This document shows, piece after piece, positions 1 to 6,368 of a stretch of DNA of 64,000 nt (within the stretch, counting starts at the first letter, position 1; every line of letters starts with the position of its first letter). This stretch comes from an uncultured Ruminococcus sp. (GTDB taxonomy: Bacteria; Bacillota; Clostridia; Oscillospirales; Acutalibacteraceae), in assembly GCA_900543095.1 (NCBI GenBank), contig UQQD01000007.1, positions 1-64,000 on the forward strand. Direction: 5' to 3'. The position numbers and the translations under genes were made by a program. Below the pieces are notes generated by a model. It was not told where the DNA came from. It saw only the letters and a list, made by a program, of their open reading frames with translations, and did no database searches.

Positions 1-55
1 GTAAGTGCCGTGAGGCATTCAGCTTGGCAGTACTAATAGGTCGAGGGCTTGACCA
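1..55 (+). rRNA. 23S ribosomal RNA, 3' end (partial)
   Basis: The first ~55 bases match the conserved 3' terminus of bacterial 23S rRNA, including the segment reading GTACTAATAGGTCGAGGGCT and the closing CTTGACCA. The gene starts before the window. Transcription runs on into a ~155-base spacer and the terminator at 212-238. No 5S rRNA sequence is visible between here and that terminator, so 5S is either upstream or elsewhere. The exact 3' end is estimated by analogy with other 23S genes. Confidence 0.93.
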
Positions 56-211
56 TAACTTAATTTCTTTGGTCAGTCAGTATTTTCTCTTTTCCCTTTT
101 TCTTCTCTTTATTCAGTTTTCAGGGTGTTTGCTGAAAACACTACGGTCGGGCATTAATGCTCGATGACAGATAAATCTGTCTGCTCGGTAAATAATCATT
201 ACTAAGAGTTT

Positions 212-238
212 AAAGCATCGCTTTTGCGGTGCTTTTTT
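212..238 (+). terminator. Intrinsic terminator of the rRNA operon
   Basis: A 9-bp stem (213-221 with 226-234, one G-U pair), a TTTT loop and a run of six T follow the 23S end. Between 56 and 211 there are only short hairpins (about 148-162 and 165-181) and no tRNA or 5S gene that I can see. Confidence 0.85.
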
Positions 239-370
239 AATTTGGCTCAATGTCAATAGTTGGGTTAACCCGAAAAAATAATCGTTCCACCCATATTCGC
301 CTTATAGGGGGTGTGATTTTGCAAGTGAAAATCCTATTCTTATCACGAAGAAACAAAGGAGGTTTCAAAA

Positions 371-835
371 ATGGAACAAATCAAAATAGGAAAGTTTATT
401 GCAAAAAAACGCAAAGAACTAAATTTAACTCAAGAGCAACTTGCCGAACGCTTGGGTGTTTCAAACAAAACCATTTCAAAATGGGAAACAGGAAAATATA
501 TGCCCGATTATGCTGTAGTAAAGAACTTGTGCGAAGAATTAAAAATCTCGGTTTCTGAATTGATGGACGGCGAAGAAGCCGACGATAAAAGTGTTCGTGT
601 GTATGATGATGAACAAATCCTCGATTTGTTGAGAAGAACACAAGAATTAGAAAAGCAAAGAGTTATGCTGACCGGAGTTATCCTTATCGTTATGGGAATT
701 GCTTTGCTGGCATTGTCGCACACTTTTGGCGGTTTAGATGTAAAAGATTTTTTTGCGGGACTTCTATTTGGAATATCAATCATTGAAATGTTATTGGGTG
801 TTTATGTAACCGCTAAGGGTGCAAGCGGTAAATAA
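371..835 (+). CDS. XRE-family regulator with two C-terminal membrane segments
   Basis: 154-residue protein. Residues 6-60 form an XRE-type helix-turn-helix, with the recognition region around LGVSNKTISKWETGK. After a charged linker, residues 98-116 and 127-147 are hydrophobic and probably span the membrane. This architecture (DNA-binding domain tethered to the membrane) is common in Firmicutes and is thought to sense envelope or signal-peptide cues, but the target here is unknown. The start is supported by AAAGGAGG at 356-363. The gene stands alone behind the rRNA terminator. A perfect 10-bp palindrome (GGGTTAACCC, 262-271) lies 100 bases upstream and could be a regulatory site. The function beyond DNA binding is inference. 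Confidence 0.85.
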   Translation: MEQIKIGKFIAKKRKELNLTQEQLAERLGVSNKTISKWETGKYMPDYAVVKNLCEELKISVSELMDGEEADDKSVRVYDDEQILDLLRRTQELEKQRVMLTGVILIVMGIALLALSHTFGGLDVKDFFAGLLFGISIIEMLLGVYVTAKGASGK

Positions 836-1021
836 TGTTTTCATCAGTTAAAATGAAAATAATCTGTTAAAAATCCTTGTTTTGAAATGGATCTTTTGTG
901 CGCTCAAAACAGAGGGAAAATGTATATACAAAAATATATAAAATATTTCTCAGAACACTTGAAAATTTATATAATATAATGTACAATATATATATACAAT
1001 AAAAATTACGGAGGAATTACT

Positions 1022-1645
1022 ATGAAAACCATTAAAAAATTGTCTGCACTTGCACTTGCATTGTGTATGTTATTGTCACTTGTACCTATAACAGTGTCTG
1101 CCGGAATAATGCCGCTTCCTACGCCTACCAATCTTAAGTGGAACGATACACTTGAGTCGGGCAAAATATACGCTACATGGAACACAAGCGGCGATGAGGC
1201 TTGGTGTATCGCCACTCTTTACAGGGACGGAACGATGGTAAAGGATTTTGCCTATGCAAGATACGGTACTAATAAATATGACTTTACTTCATATATGCAG
1301 GAACCGGGAAATTACACCTTTATCGTTCAGGCTATTGCAGATGTTGAAAGTGCAATGTATAATGACAGTGAGATAGCCAAACCCAGCGCAGTTTACACTG
1401 TAACCGCACCTGCACAAAAATACATTTACGGCGATGTAGACAAAAGCAACGATGTTACGGTTAAAGATGCAACGCTTGTTCAGAAATATTGTGCATTGGT
1501 AAGTGAACTTGATGATGCGCAAATGAAGATTGCCGACGTAAACGGTGACAATAAGGTTACAATAAGCGACGCTACTTACATTCAGAAATATCTTGCTTCT
1601 GTTGTTTCTGCGGAAAACAGAACCGGTAAGGAGTTCACTGTTTAA
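1022..1645 (+). CDS. Secreted protein with C-terminal type I dockerin
   Basis: 207 residues. A signal peptide (residues 1-27, cleavage near VSA|GI) is followed by a region of about 95 residues (34-128) that reads like a fibronectin-III or carbohydrate-binding beta-sandwich, with no catalytic motif I recognise. Residues 136-194 are a type I dockerin: two Ca-binding F-hand repeats beginning GDVDKSNDVTVKDA and ADVNGDNKVTISDA, each followed by a helix with QKY. Dockerins plug into cohesins on scaffoldins, so this protein is probably an accessory subunit of a cellulosome- or amylosome-like complex. No scaffoldin or other dockerin gene lies in the window. The RBS GGAGG at 1010-1014 fixes the start. 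The AT-rich region 836-1009 probably holds the promoter, but no well-spaced -35/-10 pair stands out. Confidence 0.85.
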   Translation: MKTIKKLSALALALCMLLSLVPITVSAGIMPLPTPTNLKWNDTLESGKIYATWNTSGDEAWCIATLYRDGTMVKDFAYARYGTNKYDFTSYMQEPGNYTFIVQAIADVESAMYNDSEIAKPSAVYTVTAPAQKYIYGDVDKSNDVTVKDATLVQKYCALVSELDDAQMKIADVNGDNKVTISDATYIQKYLASVVSAENRTGKEFTV

Positions 1646-1694
1646 TCTAAAAGCTTGCGAAAGTTTTGATTGACTGTTTTAAAACATAACATTT

Positions 1695-1727
1695 AAGAAA
1701 GGTCTCTGATTTTCAGAGACCTTTCTT
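1695..1727. terminator. Bidirectional terminator between convergent genes
   Basis: A perfect 15-bp stem (1695-1709 with 1713-1727) with a three-base loop lies between the dockerin gene (+) and the XRE gene (-). It is flanked by A-rich and T-rich sequence, so it can serve both. Confidence 0.85.
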
Positions 1728-1730
1728 GTT

Positions 1731-2063
1731 CTATTTGTGTAATTTATAATTGTCCAAAATCATTCTTATACTTTGTTTTTCGCTTTCTGAAAGAGTGCGG
1801 TAGTCGCTTATAAGAGAAAATTCATCTTGATTGAGATCGCCAGGGAGGACTTTTTCAATCTTATGATCAATTTCGGTGTGACCTATAAGATAATCTACCG
1901 AGGTACAGAAATAATCCGCAAGCTTTTTCAGTGTAGCAATATCAGGTTCAACAGCGTGATTTTCATATTTATTGATAGATTGCTGACTTACTCCGATTAT
2001 ATCGGTGAGCTGTTGTTGACTTAAATTTTTTCGGTTCCTTAACATTTTTAGATTTTTAACCAT
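1731..2063 (-). CDS. XRE-family repressor, phage-repressor-like
   Basis: 110 residues. Residues 4-60 are a helix-turn-helix of the XRE/cI type (LSQQQLTDIIGVSQQSINKYE). The C-terminal half ends in a helical region (LSESEKQSIRMILDNYK) of the kind seen in small phage and ICE repressors that lack a LexA-type protease domain. The start is preceded by GAGGTG in the reverse strand. The upstream region carries inverted repeats of AACAAC/GTTGTT (2086-2102 and 2131-2147) that look like operators. The arrangement resembles a phage immunity region, but the divergent partner gene seems to be missing. Confidence 0.85.
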   Translation of the reverse strand: MVKNLKMLRNRKNLSQQQLTDIIGVSQQSINKYENHAVEPDIATLKKLADYFCTSVDYLIGHTEIDHKIEKVLPGDLNQDEFSLISDYRTLSESEKQSIRMILDNYKLHK

Positions 2064-2085
2064 ATCAACACCTCATTGTTATTGT

Positions 2086-2147
2086 AACAACTTTTTGTTG
2101 TTGTATAAAAACTTATTGTTAGTTATCGACAACAACCGTAGGTTGTG
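2086..2147. promoter_or_regulatory. Putative operators of the XRE repressor
   Basis: Two inverted repeats lie just upstream of the XRE gene: AACAAC-5-GTTGTT at 2086-2102 and AACAACC-GTA-GGTTGTG at 2131-2147. Possible -10 elements face each way (complement of TATACA near 2102-2107 for the XRE gene; GATAAT near 2147-2152 for the plus strand). Autorepression is inferred from the position and from the shared half-site. Confidence 0.5.
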
Positions 2148-2182
2148 ATAATATACATATAGGAGATGTAAGTATTCTTAAA

Positions 2183-2236
2183 ATGCCCAATGAGGGTTAT
2201 AAATTCAGCGTGTCAACTAAATTGCAAACACTATAA
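2183..2236 (+). other. 17-codon reading frame, possible gene remnant
   Basis: ATG at 2183, 17 codons, stop at 2234-2236. It sits where the gene divergent to the XRE repressor would start, after AGGAGA at 2161-2166, but the spacing (16 bases) is poor. It may be the truncated start of a lost early gene or may mean nothing. The rest of 2237-2295 shows no gene. Confidence 0.2.
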
Positions 2237-2295
2237 TTGTTTATAATGCATAAATAAGCGAAATAAAGTTAGTCAACCATTTTTAAGATAAAATG

Positions 2296-2323
2296 TTACA
2301 CTTTAAATTAATTATGTTATAAT
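2296..2323 (+). promoter_or_regulatory. Sigma-A-type promoter for the HAD phosphatase gene
   Basis: TTACAC (2296-2301), 16-base spacer, TATAAT (2318-2323). The transcript would begin just before the repeat at 2335-2408 and run into the gene at 2460. Confidence 0.55.
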
Positions 2324-2334
2324 TTAAGTGCAGA

Positions 2335-2408
2335 TGACACCCGCCCCTTATGCGGTGGGTGACACTTCAGGATTTCAGTGTGAGTATATCTTCCACTGAA
2401 ACCCTGAG
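2335..2408 (+). repeat. Dispersed intergenic repeat, family B, copy 1
   Basis: Two hairpins in tandem: CACCCGCC/GGTGGGTG around CCTTATGC, then TTTCAGTG/CACTGAAA within a longer TCAGG...CCTGA frame. A related copy lies at 43517-43579, and a partial one inside the composite repeat at 56341-56520. Here it forms the leader of the HAD gene. Confidence 0.65.
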
Positions 2409-2459
2409 GAGCTAAAGTTCTTTTGTACTGCTTGCAATCTTTGGTAAGGAAGCGATTTT

Positions 2460-3113
2460 ATGTTCAAAGGCGCAGTTTTTGATATGGACGGGCTGATGAT
2501 AGACAGCGAGCGTGTGGTATATAACGGTTGGCAGAAGCTAATGGATAAACACGGTTATGATTACAGCGTTGAGGTTTTTAAGCAGACGGTCGGCAGGCGC
2601 AAAAACGAAGTTGAACAGTTTTATTATGAAAGGTACGGCACTGATTTTCCTTACCGTGAGCTTGCCCAAATACAGCGGCAGAATTATATTGACCGTTTAA
2701 TATCAGAGGGAATCCCCGTAAAAAAGGGATTGTATGAAATTTTGGAGCTTTTTAAAAACAGCGGTGTTAAGATTGCCCTTGCAACATCTACATCACGCAA
2801 AACAACAGAGATGAATTTGAAGGTTATAAACGCTGAACGCTATTTTGACGCACTTGTGTGCGGTGAGGACGTGACAAACGGTAAGCCCGATCCTGAGGTG
2901 TTTTTGACCGCCGCACAAAAAATATGTGTGCCGCCTGAGAAATGCGTTGCCTTTGAGGACAGCATAAACGGCATAAAATCAGCGTTTGCGGCTCATATGA
3001 CAACGGTTATGGTGCCTGATTTTGTTGAACCGACCGATGAAATTATGCCGCTGATAAGCTTTTTGTGCAGAGATCTTTTGCAGGCAACGGAATTTGTAAG
3101 ACGTAGAATTTAG
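2460..3113 (+). CDS. HAD-superfamily phosphatase, beta-phosphoglucomutase-like
   Basis: 217 residues, the usual length for HAD subfamily IA enzymes. Motif I is FDMDG with the nucleophile Asp8 and general acid Asp10. Motif II is ATSTS (108-112), motif III includes GKPDP (141-145, Lys142), and motif IV is FEDS (165-168). The region between motifs I and II is the alpha-helical cap. Proteins of this group are phosphatases of sugar phosphates or other small phosphoesters, or beta-phosphoglucomutases. The substrate cannot be read from the sequence. The RBS AAGGAA lies ~10 bases before the ATG. The gene is monocistronic, converging on the DUF421 gene. Confidence 0.88.
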   Translation: MFKGAVFDMDGLMIDSERVVYNGWQKLMDKHGYDYSVEVFKQTVGRRKNEVEQFYYERYGTDFPYRELAQIQRQNYIDRLISEGIPVKKGLYEILELFKNSGVKIALATSTSRKTTEMNLKVINAERYFDALVCGEDVTNGKPDPEVFLTAAQKICVPPEKCVAFEDSINGIKSAFAAHMTTVMVPDFVEPTDEIMPLISFLCRDLLQATEFVRRRI

Positions 3114-3136
3114 GGCTTTAATTTGACCTCAGACAA

Positions 3137-3844
3137 TCAACTAAACGGATTGTTTGTCGGATTGCTTTCGGAGCATTTCAAAATTTTTAGGTTGTTGTCA
3201 CCGTCGCAGAATGCGGCAAACACCGCTTCGACCTTTTCGTTTTGCTTTTCCAGCTCCGAATTGAGCCAGTCCATATTGTTGCCTGTGCTGTGCAGATTTT
3301 TTTCAAGCACTCTGCCGTTTGCAACAACAACTACTTCAATACGCTTTTGGCGCACTATTATTTTGAGGTCGTCGGGAGTGACGGGGCGGCTTTTGTCCTT
3401 TGGCAATACGGATATTTGTCCGGTGTGTTCAAACATAACCGTTTCTACGTCGTCAAGCGAAAAATACTCCTTGTCGCGGAGCATTGTCAGAAACTCGTTG
3501 AAGTCGATTTTTGCCGTTGTTAGATTTCGTTTATAGAGCTTCCCCCTGTCATACAGAACAATACTTTTGCCGGTGAAAAATCTTCTGCAAACCACCGACT
3601 TTTGTGACAGGAGAGTCAATATTATCATAATCGCCGCATAGACAAGCAAAGCTACAAAGCAGTGCCGGAAATCGGCAATCTCGCTTGTCGCCATTTCAGC
3701 GGCTATTGAGCCGATTGTGATACCGTTTACATAGTCAAACATATTCAGGTTTGACATCTGCTTGTTTCCGATAAGCTTTGAGAGTATAAACAGCACCGCC
3801 ACCGACACAAACGCAGTGACCACTATATATAACAAATCATCCAT
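3137..3844 (-). CDS. DUF421 family membrane protein (YetF/YcaP-like)
   Basis: 235 residues from the ATG at 3844, which has an ideal CGGAGG RBS; a longer upstream frame to 3943 lacks one. Three N-terminal membrane segments (about residues 2-26, 36-55 and 63-81) are followed by a cytoplasmic alpha/beta domain with the family's FLTMLRDKEYFSLDDVE region (about 118-134). The family is widespread in spore-formers, where several copies affect spore germination or coat properties, but the molecular activity is unknown. It converges on the HAD gene with a 23-base gap and no clear terminator. Confidence 0.85.
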   Translation of the reverse strand: MDDLLYIVVTAFVSVAVLFILSKLIGNKQMSNLNMFDYVNGITIGSIAAEMATSEIADFRHCFVALLVYAAIMIILTLLSQKSVVCRRFFTGKSIVLYDRGKLYKRNLTTAKIDFNEFLTMLRDKEYFSLDDVETVMFEHTGQISVLPKDKSRPVTPDDLKIIVRQKRIEVVVVANGRVLEKNLHSTGNNMDWLNSELEKQNEKVEAVFAAFCDGDNNLKILKCSESNPTNNPFS

Positions 3845-3942
3845 AGTAATTCCTCCGAAAGAAGTTTTGGGATTATTATGGACTTTTTTTTGCGCCGATA
3901 TGCGAATAAATGAAATCCGTTTGGATAAAAATACTAAATGCA

Positions 3943-4009
3943 ACCTAAGTATTGCTGACGCTCCTTTGCACTGTTTGCAATATGGTGCAGGCTTTGCTAC
4001 GATTTAAAC
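3943..4009 (-). repeat. Dispersed intergenic repeat, family A, copy 1 (inverted orientation)
   Basis: The reverse complement reads TTTAAATCGTAGCAAAGCCT, then ATTGCAAACAGTGCAAAGGA, ending in TACTTAGGTT. It shares these blocks with 14611-14700, 17011-17100 and 56341-56520. It sits between the DUF421 gene and the redox operon promoter. Confidence 0.7.
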
Positions 4010-4020
4010 TACAGGGGATA

Positions 4021-4049
4021 TTGACAATTTTTCAAAAAGAATGTAAAAT
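4021..4049 (+). promoter_or_regulatory. Strong sigma-A promoter of the redox operon
   Basis: TTGACA (4021-4026), 17-base spacer, TAAAAT (4044-4049). This is close to consensus. The gene start lies 65 bases downstream of the -10. Confidence 0.8.
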
Positions 4050-4060
4050 AATATTAAACG

Positions 4061-4100
4061 ATTGTGCACAATTTAATTTTACATAATTGATTTTAAAATA
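4061..4100 (+). promoter_or_regulatory. Putative operator for the OhrR-like repressor
   Basis: A perfect 12-bp palindrome ATTGTGCACAAT (4061-4072) begins right after the expected transcription start and is followed by AATTTAATTTTACATAATTG, which resembles the AATT-rich half-sites bound by Bacillus OhrR. Binding at this place would block the operon that encodes the OhrR-like protein (5332-5772). The match is by eye and the assignment is inference. Confidence 0.45.
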
Positions 4101-4113
4101 GTGTGGTGGTATA

Positions 4114-4983
4114 GTGACAAGATATGATATTGCAATAATCGGAACGGGTCCTGCGGGAATTTCGGCGGCAATTACTGCCAAAATCAGAGGCAAAAGTATT
4201 ATATTGCTTGGCCCGAAGAACCTAAGCGATAAAATAACAAGGGCGGCAAGAATTGAAAACTATACCGCCTTGCCGAACATCAGCGGCAAAGAGCTTGCAG
4301 GGCATATGCTTTTGCACCTGAAAACGCTCGACATACAAATAACCGATAAACGTGTCAAGACGGTATATGCTATGGGAAAATACTTTGTTCTTGAAGCAGG
4401 CGAGGATATGATTGAATCTAACAGCGTTATTGTTGCCGCAGGCGTTATGCAAGGTAAGATGCTCAAAGGCGAAAAAGAATTGCTCGGTTCGGGTGTGAGC
4501 TACTGCGCTACTTGTGACGCAAGACTTTACAGAGGCAAAAAGGTTGCGGTAATAGGTTACAGCGACGAATCGGCAAATGAAGCAGAGTTTTTGTCGGATA
4601 TAGCGAGTGAGGTTATGTTCTTTCCGATGAAAAAGGGTATTGAACCCGAAAGCAGGAAAAACATCACGGTTATCAGAGAAATTCCCCGTGAGATAACGGA
4701 CGAAGGATTCGTAAAGGGCGTGCTTACCGACAACGGAGAGTATGGTGCAGACGGAGTGTTTGTTCTGCGTGATTCGGTTTTGCCGGATACGCTTGTTCCG
4801 GGGCTTGAAACCGAGCAAAATCATATAAAAGCAGATTTGCAGATGAAGACAAACCTTGACGGCGTTTTTGCCTGCGGTGATATTGTCGGCAAGCCGTATC
4901 AATATATTAAAGCGGCAGGTCAGGGTAACACGGCGGCGCTTTCTGCCGTTGAGTACCTTAGCAGGCTTAAAAATAATTCATAA
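4114..4983 (+). CDS. Thioredoxin reductase-like flavoprotein, probably ferredoxin-dependent
   Basis: 289 residues, slightly shorter than classic TrxB (~310). It has the FAD-binding GTGPAG (10-15), the redox-active CATC (131-134) and the C-terminal FACGDI FAD motif (about 252-257). The middle domain that binds NADPH in TrxB should carry a GGGxSA motif and an HRRxxxR stretch. Here the first reads VIGYSDESA and the second is replaced by FFPMKKG. Loss of both is the hallmark of the clostridial ferredoxin-linked, pyridine-nucleotide-independent thioredoxin reductases. The start is GTG at 4114, preceded by GTGGTGGT. It is the first gene of an operon with thioredoxin and an OhrR-like regulator. The family is near certain; the electron donor is inference. 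Confidence 0.88.
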   Translation: MTRYDIAIIGTGPAGISAAITAKIRGKSIILLGPKNLSDKITRAARIENYTALPNISGKELAGHMLLHLKTLDIQITDKRVKTVYAMGKYFVLEAGEDMIESNSVIVAAGVMQGKMLKGEKELLGSGVSYCATCDARLYRGKKVAVIGYSDESANEAEFLSDIASEVMFFPMKKGIEPESRKNITVIREIPREITDEGFVKGVLTDNGEYGADGVFVLRDSVLPDTLVPGLETEQNHIKADLQMKTNLDGVFACGDIVGKPYQYIKAAGQGNTAALSAVEYLSRLKNNS

Positions 4984-5005
4984 CACAAAGCAAAGGAGAA
5001 TAATT

Positions 5006-5317
5006 ATGGTACAGAGAATTTATGACAATAATATGGATGAAGCGCTTGAAAGCAAGCTTGCGCTCGTTGATTTTTCGGCAGTATGGTGCGGTCCGTGCAA
5101 GATGATTGCACCTGTAATTGAAGAACTTTCAGACGAGCTTGACGGCGAGGTGGATTTTTTTAACGCCGATTCAGACGAAAACTCGGAGCTTGCAAGAGAA
5201 TATCAGATCAGCAGTATTCCCGCACTGTTGCTTTTTAAAAACGGCGAAGTTGTGGCAAGAACAGTAGGTTTTCAGCCCAAAGGAGCCATAAGGAGCTTTA
5301 TTGATTCAAATAAATGA
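5006..5317 (+). CDS. trxA: Thioredoxin
   Basis: 103 residues, normal length for thioredoxin. The active site is WCGPC (27-31) and the cis-proline is in SSIPALLLF (Pro73). It carries electrons from the reductase encoded just upstream to protein disulfides. The start at 5006 has AAAGGAG seven to eight bases before it; a longer frame from 4856 overlaps the reductase gene and has no RBS. The stop codon overlaps the region of the next gene's possible starts. Confidence 0.95.
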   Translation: MVQRIYDNNMDEALESKLALVDFSAVWCGPCKMIAPVIEELSDELDGEVDFFNADSDENSELAREYQISSIPALLLFKNGEVVARTVGFQPKGAIRSFIDSNK

Positions 5318-5331
5318 TCGGGAGCGATAAT

Positions 5332-5772
5332 ATGTCGGAAGAATATGAGTCGCTTAGACTTGAAAATCAAATTTGTTTTCCGCTTTATGCCTGTTCAAAG
5401 GAGATTGTGCGAAGGTACAAGCCGTTTCTTGACGAGCTTGACCTTACATATACCCAGTACATTGCGATGCTGGTTATGTGGGAGCAAAAACGGATAAACG
5501 TCAAAAATATGGGCAGACTGTTGTTCCTTGATTCGGGAACGCTGACGCCTGTGCTCAAAAAGCTGGAGCAAAAGGGATATATTTTAAGAACTCGCAGTGC
5601 AGACGACGAGCGTGTTGTAATTGCAAACCTGACCGAAAAGGGCGAACGGCTAAAGGGCAGAGCCGTTCTTGTTCCGCAAAAGGTGACGAAGTGCGTAAAC
5701 CTTTCAAGAGAAGAGGCTGAATTACTGTATGCACTGCTGTACAAGGCGCTTGACCGCTCCGAAAATATATAA
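5332..5772 (+). CDS. OhrR/MgrA-type MarR-family redox repressor
   Basis: 146 residues. It is a MarR winged-helix protein with the N-terminal signature LENQICFPLYA. Cys15 sits exactly where Bacillus OhrR has its single peroxide-sensing Cys15, and a second cysteine follows at 21. The wing region reads RTRSADDERVVIANLTEKG. OhrR proteins release DNA when the Cys is oxidised by organic peroxide. Cotranscription with a thioredoxin system suggests it controls its own operon through the site near 4061-4100. The chosen start at 5332 has GGGAG before it and gives the OhrR-like N-terminus; an ATG at 5314 overlapping the trxA stop would add six residues. Confidence 0.85.
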   Translation: MSEEYESLRLENQICFPLYACSKEIVRRYKPFLDELDLTYTQYIAMLVMWEQKRINVKNMGRLLFLDSGTLTPVLKKLEQKGYILRTRSADDERVVIANLTEKGERLKGRAVLVPQKVTKCVNLSREEAELLYALLYKALDRSENI

Positions 5773-5830
5773 CCTGAGTACAGATTCCTCCGCATCTCAG
5801 GCGGCGAGGAACATTTGCACACAGGTTATG
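5773..5830 (+). repeat. Dispersed intergenic repeat, 3' half of the family A/B composite
   Basis: The sequence runs from AACCTGAGTACAGATT through a CGCATCTCAGGCGGCGAGG segment to AACATTTGCACACAGGTTAT. It matches the 3' half of the composite at 56427-56520 (CGCCGTCTGAGAGTCGCAG, then AACATTTGCACTTAGATTAT). It lies directly after the OhrR-like gene stop. Confidence 0.55.
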
Positions 5831-5890
5831 TTTTTAATTAATGCCTTTATCAATGCCAACTTGATTGGTATAGTTTAAGCAAAAAATATT

Positions 5891-5914
5891 CCCTGTACTG
5901 TTGTAAGTACAGGG
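5891..5914. terminator. Hairpin, possible terminator after the redox operon
   Basis: CCCTGTACT pairs with AGTACAGGG (9 bp, 6-base loop). No T-run follows on either strand, so termination is uncertain. A second small hairpin CAGAGC/GCTCTG lies at 5957-5974. The stretch 5831-5975 shows no gene. Confidence 0.4.
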
Positions 5915-5975
5915 CGATTGATGCTCACGCTCATTTTAAAAAAATTCAAAAAAAAACAGAGCGTTTAAGCTCTGC

Positions 5976-6004
5976 TTGACAACATAAATATTATGCTGTA
6001 TAAT
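5976..6004 (+). promoter_or_regulatory. Perfect consensus sigma-A promoter of a small RNA
   Basis: TTGACA (5976-5981), 17-base spacer, TATAAT (5999-6004). No protein gene follows; the predicted transcript reaches the terminator hairpin at 6060-6098 within ~90 bases. It is the strongest promoter seen in the window. Confidence 0.9.
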
Positions 6005-6010
6005 AGTTAT

Positions 6011-6098
6011 GTAAAGGAACGGTTTTGGCTGTTCCGCTTTAAGACAAATTATTTTTGGTAACCGCCTTGTATTCGCAGTACAGGGCGGTTATTTTTTT
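6011..6098 (+). ncRNA. Predicted antisense small RNA, antitoxin of a type I TA module
   Basis: About 88 nt, from the start expected 7 bases after the -10 to the T-run at 6092-6098. The 5' end GTAAAGGAACGG can pair with GTTCCGCTTTA further in (6031-6041) to form a hairpin. The 3' end is an intrinsic terminator: 12-bp stem 6060-6071 with 6079-6090, then seven T. The 3' end overlaps, antisense, the last codons and stop of the small toxin-like gene 6089-6160. The RNA holds no credible ORF. The type I antitoxin role is inferred from this arrangement, which resembles the Enterococcus par (RNA I/RNA II) locus. Confidence 0.65.
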
Positions 6099-6160
6099 GC
6101 GTTATTAACGTAAGCCATAGCAAAAATAAGTATCAAGACTATCATTGTCAGGTATTCCAC
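6089..6160 (-). CDS. Small hydrophobic peptide, candidate type I toxin
   Basis: 23 residues from a GTG start: (M)EYLTMIVLILIFAMAYVNN followed by AKK. One hydrophobic segment of about 14 residues sits between an acidic N-terminus and a basic C-terminus, the standard form of Fst/TxpA/holin-like membrane toxins of Firmicutes. The RBS is outstanding: complement of 6165-6174 reads AAGGGGGTGA, about 6 bases before the GTG, and it can fold back on an upstream CTCCCTT (6173-6185), which would hide it as in known type I toxins. An internal ATG at 6145 would give an 18-residue form. The stop codon runs into the shared terminator hairpin. The gene is too short for ordinary ORF callers. Confidence 0.65.
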   Translation of the reverse strand: MEYLTMIVLILIFAMAYVNNAKK

Positions 6161-6218
6161 GCACTCACCCCCTTTCTCAAGGGAGCTGAAACAACCGCCG
6201 CCGTTCCTTTACGAAATT

Positions 6219-6248
6219 ATTATACTACAAATGTTGCAGTAGTTGCAA
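6219..6248 (-). promoter_or_regulatory. Promoter of the candidate toxin mRNA
   Basis: On the minus strand: TTGCAA (complement of 6243-6248), 18-base spacer, TATAAT (6219-6224). The transcript would begin near 6212 with GTAAAGGAACGG, the same 12 bases as the antisense RNA's 5' end at 6011-6022. Confidence 0.7.
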
Positions 6249-6263
6249 CTGTTTATCGCAACA

Positions 6264-6295
6264 AAAGTCGTCGCAAAAAATGCAACGGCTTTTTT
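6264..6295 (+). terminator. Hairpin with T-run, terminator-like
   Basis: A 12-bp stem with one mismatch (6264-6275 with 6281-6292) around AAAAA, then TTTTTT. On the plus strand it would end any read-through from the TA block; it converges on pyrD. Confidence 0.55.
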
Positions 6296-6368
6296 ATGTT
6301 CAACTAATTAAGTTTAGGCATCAAGGCAGGCACGGAGTTTATCGCTGAAAACCTTATTAAAAATTATC

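Noticed and set aside
250..558. 102-codon frame overlapping the XRE-membrane gene
   Set aside because: It lacks an RBS and shares most of its length with the well-supported gene at 371-835 in another frame.
4222..4902. 226-codon frame antisense to the thioredoxin reductase
   Set aside because: Shadow of the reductase frame; no RBS and no recognisable domain.
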